64,000 nucleotides of DNA, taken from positions 372,001 through 436,000 of the forward strand of contig NZ_BMES01000002.1 in assembly GCF_014636935.1 (NCBI RefSeq), given 5' to 3'. This document shows, piece after piece, positions 8,150 to 15,825 of this stretch. Every line of letters begins with the position of its first letter. Positions within the stretch are counted from its first letter, which is position 1. The notes beneath the pieces were generated by a model. That model was given only the letters and a program-made list of their open reading frames with translations, was not told the origin of the DNA and ran no database searches. This DNA is from Alsobacter metallidurans (GTDB taxonomy: Bacteria; Pseudomonadota; Alphaproteobacteria; Rhizobiales; Beijerinckiaceae). A program made the translations under genes and the position numbers.

Positions 8150-9712
8150 ATGCAGCTTTGGAAAAAGACGGCGTCGCTGGCGCTTGCCTTGGCCTTGTTG
8201 GGTTCCGCCAGCGCCCTTGCGCAGACGCCCAAGAAGGGCGGCGTGGCCCAGGTGATCGTCACCCCTGAGCCCCCGATGTTGATGCAGGGCCTCAACCAGA
8301 CCGGCCCCACAAACATGATCGCCGGCAACATCTACGAATCGATGTTGCGCTTCGACGACAAGCTCCAGCCCATGCCGTCATTGGCCAAGAGCTGGAAGGT
8401 GTCGGAGGATTCCAAAGTCTTCACCTTCACGCTGCAGGACGAAGTGAAGTGGCACGACGGCAAGCCGTTCTCGGCCGACGACGTGGTGTTCACGCTCGAC
8501 AAGTTCCTGCGGGAGGTGCACCCGCGCTGGCGCCCCATCGTCAACAATCAGGTCGAGAAGATCGAGAAGACAGACGACAAGACCGTCGTCATCACGATGA
8601 AGCAGCCCTTCGGCCCGCTGCTTTTCGCCATGGAGGTCGCTTCCGCGCCCATCATCCCGAAGCACCTCTACGAGGGCACGGACTACAAGAACAATCCGAA
8701 CAACAACACGCCGATCGGCACCGGCCCGTTCAAGTTCAAGGAATGGAAGAAGGGCTCCTACATCCAGCTGGTCCGCAACCCGGATTACTACCTGAAGGAC
8801 AAGCCGGCGCTGGACGAGGTCTATTACCCGTTCATTCCGGACGCCGCGGCCCGCGCAGTCGCGTACGAGACCGGCAAGGTCGATGTGCTGACCGGCGGCG
8901 CGGTGGACATCTTCGACGTCCCGCGGCTGGCCAAGCTGCCCAACACCTGCATGACCACCAAGGGCTGGGAAATGTTTGCCCCCCACGCGTGGATCACCCC
9001 CAACGTGCGCAATGGCATTCTGGGCAGCAAGGAATTCCGTCAGGCGATGATGTACGCCATCGACCGGGATTTCGGGAAAGACGTCGTCTGGAACGGCTTC
9101 GGCAAGATCCCGACCGGGCCTATCTCGTCCAAGACCAAGTTCTACTCGGATAACGTGAAGAAGTACTCCTACGACCCAAAGAAGGCGAAGGAGCTCGTCA
9201 AGGCGTCTGGCTACAAGGGCGAGACCATCAAGTTCCTGGGCCTGCCCTATGGCGAGACGTGGACGCGCTGGGCCGAGGCGATCAAGCAGAACTTTGCTGA
9301 TGTCGGCATCAACATGGAGATTGTGACGACGGACGTCCCCGGCTGGGTGCAGAAGACCAGCAACTGGGACTTCGACCTTACCTTCAACTTCCTCTACCAG
9401 CTCGGCGACCCGGCCATCGGCGTCAGCCGCTCCTACGTGTCGGGCAACATTGCCAAGGGCAACCCGTTCGGCAATGTGGGCGGCTACTCCAACCCGGAGG
9501 CCGACAAGCTCTTCGCCGACGCCGCCGTCGCGCCGACGCCCGAGAAGCGCCAGGAGCTCTACACCAAGGTGCAGCAGGTGCTGGCCGAGGACCTGCCCGT
9601 TCTGTGGCTGCTCGAGCTCGAATACCCGACCATCTATCGCTGCAACATCAAGAACCTGGTCACCACCGGCATTGGCGTGAATGACGGCTTCCGCGACGCC
9701 TGGAAGGAGTAG
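8150..9712 (+). CDS. ABC transporter substrate-binding protein, dipeptide/oligopeptide type (SBP_bac_5)
   Basis: A 520-residue periplasmic binding protein of the DppA/OppA family. The N-terminus MQLWKKTASLALALALLGS followed by SALAQ is a Sec signal peptide. The mature part has the family block KSWKVSEDSKVFTFTLQDEV and WHDGKPFSADDVVFTL. The ATG at 8150 is preceded by CGGGGA at correct spacing; an in-frame ATG at 8126 would add 8 residues ahead of the signal. It leads the operon of two permeases, a double ATPase, an M20 deacylase and a deacetylase, which suggests an acylated peptide or polyamine-like ligand. Confidence 0.93.
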   Translation: MQLWKKTASLALALALLGSASALAQTPKKGGVAQVIVTPEPPMLMQGLNQTGPTNMIAGNIYESMLRFDDKLQPMPSLAKSWKVSEDSKVFTFTLQDEVKWHDGKPFSADDVVFTLDKFLREVHPRWRPIVNNQVEKIEKTDDKTVVITMKQPFGPLLFAMEVASAPIIPKHLYEGTDYKNNPNNNTPIGTGPFKFKEWKKGSYIQLVRNPDYYLKDKPALDEVYYPFIPDAAARAVAYETGKVDVLTGGAVDIFDVPRLAKLPNTCMTTKGWEMFAPHAWITPNVRNGILGSKEFRQAMMYAIDRDFGKDVVWNGFGKIPTGPISSKTKFYSDNVKKYSYDPKKAKELVKASGYKGETIKFLGLPYGETWTRWAEAIKQNFADVGINMEIVTTDVPGWVQKTSNWDFDLTFNFLYQLGDPAIGVSRSYVSGNIAKGNPFGNVGGYSNPEADKLFADAAVAPTPEKRQELYTKVQQVLAEDLPVLWLLELEYPTIYRCNIKNLVTTGIGVNDGFRDAWKE

Positions 9713-9761
9713 GCGCGCTTTCGCGGGCTCTGCGCATCTCTATCCCGCGCGGCGGGGAAGA

Positions 9762-9857
9762 TGTCGGCGCCAGCCGACAGAGGGGGCGGTCGTGCTCCGC
9801 GAACGACGCCGCGCACCCCCCGCCCCTCCCTGCCCTCCCCCGCTGCGCGGGAGAGGG
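9762..9857. repeat. Two hairpins between binding-protein gene and permease gene
   Basis: Within the 189 nt gap after the binding protein lie TGTCGGC-GCCA-GCCGACA (9762-9779) and a longer stem with arms CCCTCCCCCGC and GCGGGAGAGGG (9833-9857, one mismatch, three-base loop). The second resembles the pyrimidine/purine intergenic palindromes common in GC-rich Rhizobiales. Neither is followed by a T run. In operons that begin with a binding protein, such hairpins often protect the upstream transcript and raise its level over the permeases; that role is inferred here. Confidence 0.55.
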
Positions 9858-9901
9858 TTCCGCCTGCCACACGTCGCGGCGGTGAGAAGGATGTTTGATT
9901 G

Positions 9902-10876
9902 ATGGGCATGGCCCGGTTCCTGGCGTCGCGATTGCTGAAGGGCGTCGTCGTGCTCTTCGCCATCGCGGTGCTGAACTTCTTTCTCATCCGCGCCGCGCCG
10001 GGCGATCCCGCGGCCGTGATGGCGGGCGAGGCCGGCGCCGCGGATGCGCAATTCCTGCAGCAGCTGCGCGAGCAGTTCGGGCTCGATCGCTCCATTCCTT
10101 ATCAACTGGGCGTCTACCTGAAGGGCTACGCCACGCTCGACCTAGGCTACAGCTATCGCCAGCAGCGCAGCGTCGCGGCCGTGGTCGGGGAGCGCCTGCC
10201 CGCCACGCTGCTGCTCACGGGCGCGGCCTTCATCATCTCGCTGGCGCTCGGCAGCCTGCTCGGCATCTTGGCCGCGGCGCGCGCCGGGCGGTGGTCAGAC
10301 AGCCTGATCACCACGGCCGCGCTGGTGTTCTACGCCACGCCATTGTTCTGGATCGCGCTGATGAGCCAGATCGTGTTCGCGCTGAAGCTCGGCTGGGTGC
10401 CCAATGTGGGCTACGAGACCATCGGGGCCCACTACACGGGCCTCGCCCGTGCGCTCGACATCGCCAGCCATCTCGTTCTGCCGGCGCTGACGCTGGGCCT
10501 CTTCTTCACCGCCCTCTACGCCCGCATGATGCGCGCCAGCATGCTGGAGATCGCCGGGGCGGACTTCATCAAGACGGCCCGCGCCAAGGGGCTGCGCCCC
10601 TCGGTGATCACCCGCCGCCACATCGCCCGCAACGCCATCCTGCCGATTGTGACGCTCGCCGGCCTGCAGGCCGGACAGCTCGTAGGCGGCGCGGTGCTGA
10701 CCGAGACCGTTTTCGCCTGGCCGGGAATCGGCCGCCTCATGTTCGAGGCGCTGGTGCAGCGCGACTACGCGGTGCTGCTCGGCGTCTTTTTTGTCTGCTC
10801 CGCCATGGTGGTGCTGTTCAACATCGTGACGGACCTCGTCTACCGGGTCGCCGACCCGCGCATCGAGGCCGCCTGA
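9902..10876 (+). CDS. ABC transporter permease, dipeptide/oligopeptide type (DppB-like)
   Basis: A 324-residue inner-membrane permease with about six hydrophobic segments. The first transmembrane helix with following FLIRAAPGDPA is typical of DppB/OppB. The cytoplasmic loop with ARAKGLRPSVITRRH contains the EAA-type ATPase contact region, and TETVFAWPGIGRLMFEAL is a family landmark. The ATG at 9902 is preceded by GAGAAGG; a TTG one codon earlier and an ATG two codons later are alternatives. The stop overlaps the start of the next permease (TGATG). Confidence 0.93.
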   Translation: MGMARFLASRLLKGVVVLFAIAVLNFFLIRAAPGDPAAVMAGEAGAADAQFLQQLREQFGLDRSIPYQLGVYLKGYATLDLGYSYRQQRSVAAVVGERLPATLLLTGAAFIISLALGSLLGILAAARAGRWSDSLITTAALVFYATPLFWIALMSQIVFALKLGWVPNVGYETIGAHYTGLARALDIASHLVLPALTLGLFFTALYARMMRASMLEIAGADFIKTARAKGLRPSVITRRHIARNAILPIVTLAGLQAGQLVGGAVLTETVFAWPGIGRLMFEALVQRDYAVLLGVFFVCSAMVVLFNIVTDLVYRVADPRIEAA

Positions 10877-11712
10877 TGGGCTTCATGTCTCGGTTCGCCG
10901 CAAACAAGGGCGCGCTGGTCGGCCTCGTTCTGCTGATCGCGCTGCTCGCGTTCGCAGTGCTCGGCCCCTGGCTCTACCCCACCTCGCCCTGGCGCATGGT
11001 GGCGCGGCCCTTCACCGCGCCCTTTGTCACCGACCGCTTCCTCCTTGGCACCGACACGCTAGGCCGCGACGTTGCGGCCGGGCTTGTCCACGGCACCCGA
11101 ATCTCCATCCTGATCGGCTTCGTGTCCACCCTTGTGGCGCTCCTCATCGGCGTGCCTCTGGGCGCGCTGGCCGGCTATTTCGGCGGCTGGATCGACGACG
11201 CGCTGATGCGCATCACCGAATTCTTCCAGACCATCCCGAGCTTCGCGCTCGCCATCGTGCTCGTCGCCGTGCTGCAGCCCTCGATCTATTCCATCGTGCT
11301 CGCCATCGGCATCGTCAGCTGGCCGCCGGTGGCGCGCCTCGTGCGGGGCGAGGTGCTGTCGCTGCGGACGCGCGAATACGTCCAAGCCGCCATCACGGTC
11401 GGGCAATCGACGCTGCGCATCATCTTCAGCCAGGTGCTGCCCAACACAGTCGCGCCCATCATCGTGATGGCGTCCCTGATGGTCGCGAGCGCCATCTTGC
11501 TGGAATCGTCCCTTTCCTTTCTGGGCCTCGGCGATCCAAACCTGATGACCTGGGGCTACATGGTGGGCGCCGGCCGCACCCGCCTGATGGACGCGTGGTG
11601 GATAAGCTTCTTCCCCGGCGTGGCGATCTTCCTCACGGTGCTGGCGCTCAATCTTGTTGGCGAAGGGCTCAACGATGCGCTCAACCCGCGCCTGTCGCGA
11701 GGCCGCGAGTGA
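10876..11712 (+). CDS. ABC transporter permease, dipeptide/oligopeptide type (DppC-like)
   Basis: A 278-residue partner permease. It has the DppC landmarks LLGTDTLGRDV after the first helix, FFQTIPSFALAIVLVAVLQ in the middle, and ILLESSLSFLGLGDPNLMTWG near the C-terminus. The start ATG shares its A with the TGA of the upstream permease, indicating translational coupling. The two permeases should form a heterodimer with the fused ATPase encoded next. Confidence 0.93.
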   Translation: MGFMSRFAANKGALVGLVLLIALLAFAVLGPWLYPTSPWRMVARPFTAPFVTDRFLLGTDTLGRDVAAGLVHGTRISILIGFVSTLVALLIGVPLGALAGYFGGWIDDALMRITEFFQTIPSFALAIVLVAVLQPSIYSIVLAIGIVSWPPVARLVRGEVLSLRTREYVQAAITVGQSTLRIIFSQVLPNTVAPIIVMASLMVASAILLESSLSFLGLGDPNLMTWGYMVGAGRTRLMDAWWISFFPGVAIFLTVLALNLVGEGLNDALNPRLSRGRE

Positions 11713-13322
11713 GCCAGCGCCCCGTTCTCGACATCCGCGGCCTCACGCTCGCCCTGCCCGCTCTGGCGGACCGCCCGTACGCCGTGAGCGGCCTCGATCT
11801 CGCAATCGCGCCCGGCGAGCTGCTGTGCGTCGTCGGCGAGTCCGGGTCCGGCAAGTCCATGGCCGCCCATGCCGTGATGGGCCTCTTGCCCCGGGCCGTG
11901 AAGCCGGTCGCCGGCCAGGTGCTCCTCAACGGGCGCGACCTGCTGGCGCTGGACGACGCCGCCATGCGGGACGTTCGCGGGCGGGAGGTCGGCATGATCT
12001 TCCAGGAGCCCATGACGTCGCTGAACCCCGTCATGAGGGTCGGGGACCAGATCGCCGAAACGCTCGAGGCGCACCGCATCGGCGACGGTGCGAGCCGGAT
12101 GCGACGCGCCGTGGAGCTCATGACCGAGGTGGGCCTGCCCGACCCGGCTCGCATGGCCCGTGCGTTCCCGCATCAGCTGTCCGGCGGTCAACGCCAGCGC
12201 GTGATGATCGCCATGGCGCTGGCGCTCCAGCCAAAGCTTTTGATCGCCGACGAACCCACGACCGCGCTCGACGTCACCACACAGGCGCAGATCCTGAAAC
12301 TGGTCGATGCGCTCCGCCGCGACCACGGCACGGCCGTGTTGTTCATCACCCATGATTTCGGCGTCGTCGCCGAGATCGCGGACCGGATCGCGGTGCTGCA
12401 GCATGGCGTCGTGGTGGAGCAAGGCCCGGCCGACGCCGTGCTGGGCGATCCCCGGCACGACTACACCAGACGGCTGCTCGCGGCCGTGCCGTCGCTGACG
12501 CCGCCCCCTCCCCGGCCCCGCGCCGAAGGCGAACCCGTCCTGTCGGTGAAGGGCCTGGGCAAGATCTACCAACGGCGCAGCCTTTTCGGCGCGGGGCGGG
12601 TCGTGCAGGCGGCGTCGGACGTCTCTTTCTCCATCGCCCGCGGCGAGACGCTCGGGCTGGTGGGCGAGTCCGGCTCCGGCAAGTCCACGGTCGGCCGCTG
12701 CTGCTTGCGGCTGATCGAGCCCGACGCCGGCGAGATCCGCATCGACGAGCTCGACATCACGGCCCTGTCGGCGCGCGCCTTCCGGCCGCACCGCAAGCGC
12801 ATCCAAATGGTGTTCCAGGACCCTTTCGCGTCGCTGAACCCGCGCCGCACGGTGGGCCGCATCATCGCCGAGGGGCCGGTGGCGCAGGGCGTCGAGCCAA
12901 AGGCAGCGCTGGAGCGGGCCCGCGAATTGCTGGCCCTTGTCGGCCTGACGCCGGGCGCCATCGACCGCTACCCGCATGAATTCTCCGGCGGCCAGCGCCA
13001 GCGCATCGGCATCGCCCGCGCCCTGGCGCTCGATCCCGAGATCCTGGTCGCCGACGAGGCGGTCTCGGCGCTGGACGTCTCCGTGCAGGCGCAGATCCTC
13101 GACCTCATCCAGGACCTGAAGAAACGGCTCGGCCTCGCCATCCTGTTCGTCACCCATGACCTGCGCGTCGCCGCCCAGATCTGCGACCGGATCGCCGTGA
13201 TGCAGCGCGGCGAGATCGTCGAGATGGGCGACACCGCCACGCTCTTCGCCGCGCCGAAGCACCCTTACACCCAGCAACTCCTCGCCGCCGTGCCCGGCGC
13301 CCGCAGGCTCAAGGCGCCGTGA
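11709..13322 (+). CDS. Dipeptide ABC transporter, two fused ATP-binding domains (DppDF-like)
   Basis: A 537-residue protein made of two ABC ATPase domains in one chain, replacing the usual DppD and DppF pair. Domain 1 (about residues 5-265) has Walker A GESGSGKS, signature LSGGQRQR and Walker B with [14 protein letters not shown]. Domain 2 (about 275-535) repeats [17 protein letters not shown] and [14 protein letters not shown]; the ADEAVSALD form is normal for the DppF side. Both domains carry the oligopeptide-binding C-terminal extension ([26 protein letters not shown]). The GTG start overlaps the permease stop (GTGA). Confidence 0.95.
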   Translation: MSQRPVLDIRGLTLALPALADRPYAVSGLDLAIAPGELLCVVGESGSGKSMAAHAVMGLLPRAVKPVAGQVLLNGRDLLALDDAAMRDVRGREVGMIFQEPMTSLNPVMRVGDQIAETLEAHRIGDGASRMRRAVELMTEVGLPDPARMARAFPHQLSGGQRQRVMIAMALALQPKLLIADEPTTALDVTTQAQILKLVDALRRDHGTAVLFITHDFGVVAEIADRIAVLQHGVVVEQGPADAVLGDPRHDYTRRLLAAVPSLTPPPPRPRAEGEPVLSVKGLGKIYQRRSLFGAGRVVQAASDVSFSIARGETLGLVGESGSGKSTVGRCCLRLIEPDAGEIRIDELDITALSARAFRPHRKRIQMVFQDPFASLNPRRTVGRIIAEGPVAQGVEPKAALERARELLALVGLTPGAIDRYPHEFSGGQRQRIGIARALALDPEILVADEAVSALDVSVQAQILDLIQDLKKRLGLAILFVTHDLRVAAQICDRIAVMQRGEIVEMGDTATLFAAPKHPYTQQLLAAVPGARRLKAP

Positions 13323-13349
13323 TGTGGACAAACATCTCCGAACCACTCT

Positions 13350-13441
13350 CCCGTCATTGCGAGCGAAGCGAAGCAATCCAGACGCTGGGCGTCAGGCCGG
13401 ACGCCTGGATTGTTTGTCGCTTCGCTCCCCGCAATGCCGGG
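13350..13441. repeat. Intergenic 92-nt imperfect palindrome (alphaproteobacterial repeat)
   Basis: The left arm begins CCCGTCATTGCGAGCG and ends GAAGCAATCCAG; the right arm begins CTGGATTGTTTGTCGC and ends GCAATGCCGGG and is largely its reverse complement. An inner shorter stem (GGCGTC/GACGCC) sits between them. The whole element can fold into one long hairpin. Elements with the CATTGCGAGCGAAGCGAAGCAATCC core are abundant in Bradyrhizobium-group and related genomes. It lies between the ATPase gene and the M20 gene, within the same gene string. A degenerate relative is at about 47080-47205. Confidence 0.8.
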
Positions 13442-13470
13442 AGAAAGCCGGCCGCCAAAGGACCAAACCC

Positions 13471-14778
13471 ATGCCGCTCGACCCCGCCCTGCGTGACCGC
13501 ATCATCGCCGCCGTGGACGCCGGCTTTTCCGAGCAGGTCGCCTATACGCAAGATCTGATCCGCTTCCCGTCGCTGCGCGGCGAGGAGCAGGCCATCCAGG
13601 ATTTCGTGTTCCGCGCCATGCGCGACCGAGGCCTGGCGATGGACCGCTTCGCCATGGACGAGGCGGCCATCACGGCCCATCCGGGCGGCGCGCCGTTCAG
13701 CGCCGAGCATTCGCAAGCGCCCATCGTGGTCGGCATCCACCGGCCGCGAAACGAGGCCGGCCGCTCGCTGATCCTGCAGGCGCATGTGGACGTGGTGCCG
13801 ACAGGCCCCGCCGACATGTGGAGCCGCCCACCTTTCGAACCCGCCATCCAGGGCGACTGGGTCTATGGCCGCGGCGGCGCAGACATGAAGGCCGGCCATG
13901 CCGCCAACCTGTTCTGCCTCGACGCGCTGCGCCGCATCGGCCTGCAGCCGGCGGCCACCGTCTATGTGCAGTCCGTCGTGGAGGAGGAGTCCACCGGCAA
14001 CGGCGCCCTGATGACGCATCTGCGCGGCTACAAGGCGGACGCCGTGCTCATCCCCGAGCCGGAGGAGGAGATGCTGGTGCGCGCCAACACGGGCGTGCTC
14101 TGGTTCCAGGTGGAGGTGCGCGGCGTGCCCGTTCATGTGCGCGAGATGGGCGCGGGCGCCAACGCCATCGACGCCGCCTATCGGATCATCGCCGACCTGC
14201 GCGGGCTTGAGGAAGAGTGGAACGCCCGCAAGGCGGGCCGGCCCCACTTCGAGAACGAGGAGCATCCGATCAACCTCAACATCGGCAAGATCGAGGGCGG
14301 CGACTGGGCCTCCTCGGTGCCCTGCTGGTGCCGCATCGACTGCCGCGTCTCGATCTATCCGGGCACGAGCGCCGACGAGGCCGCCCGCGAGATCCGCGAG
14401 CGCATCGGCGCCTTCGCGCGGTCCGACCGGTTCCTGGCCAACAACCCGCCGAGCGTGGACTTCAACGGCTTCCATGCGGAAGGTTATGTGCTGGAGCCCG
14501 GCTCCGACGCCGAGACCGTGCTGGGCCACGCGCACGAGGCCGCGACCGGTTCGGCCCTGAAGAGCTTCATGACCGCCGGCTATCTCGACACCCGCGTCTA
14601 TGCGCTCTACGACCGCATCCCGGCGCTTTGCTACGGCCCGAAGTCGGAAAACATCCACGGCGTCGACGAGCGCGTCAGCCTGGCGTCGCTGAAGCGCATC
14701 ACCGCCACGATGGCGCTGTTCGTCGCCGAATGGTGCGGCGTCGAGTCCATTGCGACATCCGCAGGCGCGAGAGGCTGA
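13471..14778 (+). CDS. M20 family metallopeptidase / ArgE-DapE-type deacylase
   Basis: A 435-residue zinc hydrolase of the ArgE/DapE/carboxypeptidase G2 family, removing acyl or amino-acid groups from amide-linked substrates. Zinc-binding residues are visible: H105 and D107 (LQAHVDVVP), D138 (GRGGADMK), E171-E172 (VVEEEST), and a C-terminal His in ENIHGVDERV. The dimerisation domain lies in the middle (about 210-330). The start MPLDPALRDR is preceded by AAAGGA and follows the palindromic repeat. Upstream open frame is the repeat itself. Its place behind a peptide importer suggests it processes the imported compound. Confidence 0.9.
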   Translation: MPLDPALRDRIIAAVDAGFSEQVAYTQDLIRFPSLRGEEQAIQDFVFRAMRDRGLAMDRFAMDEAAITAHPGGAPFSAEHSQAPIVVGIHRPRNEAGRSLILQAHVDVVPTGPADMWSRPPFEPAIQGDWVYGRGGADMKAGHAANLFCLDALRRIGLQPAATVYVQSVVEEESTGNGALMTHLRGYKADAVLIPEPEEEMLVRANTGVLWFQVEVRGVPVHVREMGAGANAIDAAYRIIADLRGLEEEWNARKAGRPHFENEEHPINLNIGKIEGGDWASSVPCWCRIDCRVSIYPGTSADEAAREIRERIGAFARSDRFLANNPPSVDFNGFHAEGYVLEPGSDAETVLGHAHEAATGSALKSFMTAGYLDTRVYALYDRIPALCYGPKSENIHGVDERVSLASLKRITATMALFVAEWCGVESIATSAGARG

Positions 14779-14781
14779 GCC

Positions 14782-15825
14782 ATGAAGGCGTTCTTTCATC
14801 CCGCGCAGCGCCTGCACGAGCCCCGGCAGTTCATGCGCTCAGGCGTGATCAGCGACCCGAAGGACGTCGCCGACCGCGTCGCGCCGCTGCTCGCCGCGCT
14901 GGGCCGCCATGGCGTGTCGGTCACGGAGCCTGCGGACTACGGCGTTAAGCTCGCCCTTTCGGTGCACTCCCCCGCCTACGTGGAGTTCCTCCGCTCGGCC
15001 TTTGAACGCTGGTCGGCGCTGCCCAACGCCGGTCCCGAGGTGCTGCCCAACGTATTCCCCTACTGGAACGGCGATCCCGGCCGCGCGGGCCGCCCACCCT
15101 GCCCGTCCCCGTCAATCATCGCGCAGGCAGGGTGGTACATGGGCGACCTCGCGGTCCCGATCGGACCGCACACATGGCGCTCGGCGCTCGCGTCCACGCA
15201 CACGGCCGTTGCCGCAGCGGACGCGGCGCTGGACGGCGAGCGCTACGCCTATGCGCTGTGCCGCCCCTCCGGGCACCACAGCCGCGGCGATCGCGCCAGC
15301 GGCTTTTGCTACCTCAACAACTCCGCCATCGCGGCCGAGCGGCTGCGCGGCCGCTACGGCAAGGTCGCAGTGCTGGACGTCGACGCCCATCACGGCGACG
15401 GAACGCAAGAGATCTTCTATCGCCGTGATGACGTCCTGACCGTCTCCGTGCACGTCGATCCGCAGGGCTACTACCCCTTCTTCACTGGCTACGAGCATGA
15501 AACCGGGCACGGCGCTGGCGAGGGTTTCAATCGCAACCTGCCGCTCGCGGTAGGCTCCGGAGACGCGGCGTTCCTTGCCGCGGTCGACGCCGGCATCAAG
15601 GCCGTCACGACGTTCGGCGCCCAGGCGCTGGTCCTTGCCCTCGGCTATGACGGCCACAAGGACGACCCGATCACCGCATTGACGCTGACCACCGGCGTCT
15701 ACCGCGCGATCGGCGAGCGAATCGCTCCGCTCGGGCTCCCCACCGTGGTCGTCCAGGAAGGCGGCTACCAGGTATCGGTGATTGGCGATTGCCTCGACGC
15801 GTTTCTGGCCGGCCTCTCGGCCTAG
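14782..15825 (+). CDS. Histone-deacetylase-family amidohydrolase, acetylpolyamine deacetylase-like
   Basis: A 347-residue class II-type HDAC-family protein, close in length and motif set to bacterial acetylpolyamine amidohydrolase (AphA), which releases acetate from acetylputrescine and similar compounds. Active-site pieces are complete: H165-H166 (RPSGHHS), metal ligands D201 and H203 (DVDAHHGDGTQ), the later Asp in GYDGHKDDP, and the Tyr in QEGGYQVS. It starts 3 nt after the M20 gene. Its TAG stop shares the tetranucleotide CTAG with the stop of the convergent molybdenum-hydroxylase gene. An M20 enzyme plus a polyamine deacetylase suggests import and deacylation of N-acylated amines. Confidence 0.88.
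   Translation: MKAFFHPAQRLHEPRQFMRSGVISDPKDVADRVAPLLAALGRHGVSVTEPADYGVKLALSVHSPAYVEFLRSAFERWSALPNAGPEVLPNVFPYWNGDPGRAGRPPCPSPSIIAQAGWYMGDLAVPIGPHTWRSALASTHTAVAAADAALDGERYAYALCRPSGHHSRGDRASGFCYLNNSAIAAERLRGRYGKVAVLDVDAHHGDGTQEIFYRRDDVLTVSVHVDPQGYYPFFTGYEHETGHGAGEGFNRNLPLAVGSGDAAFLAAVDAGIKAVTTFGAQALVLALGYDGHKDDPITALTLTTGVYRAIGERIAPLGLPTVVVQEGGYQVSVIGDCLDAFLAGLSA

Noticed and set aside
9895-10875. Upstream open frame that would extend the second permease by several hundred codons
   Set aside because: The extension is in the wrong frame of the first permease and has no similarity; the ATG at 10876 overlaps the first permease stop as expected.
11556-13376. A 606-residue minus-strand open frame opposite the double ATPase
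   Set aside because: Low-complexity His/Arg/Asp composition and no recognisable domain; the plus-strand ATPase has all ABC motifs.
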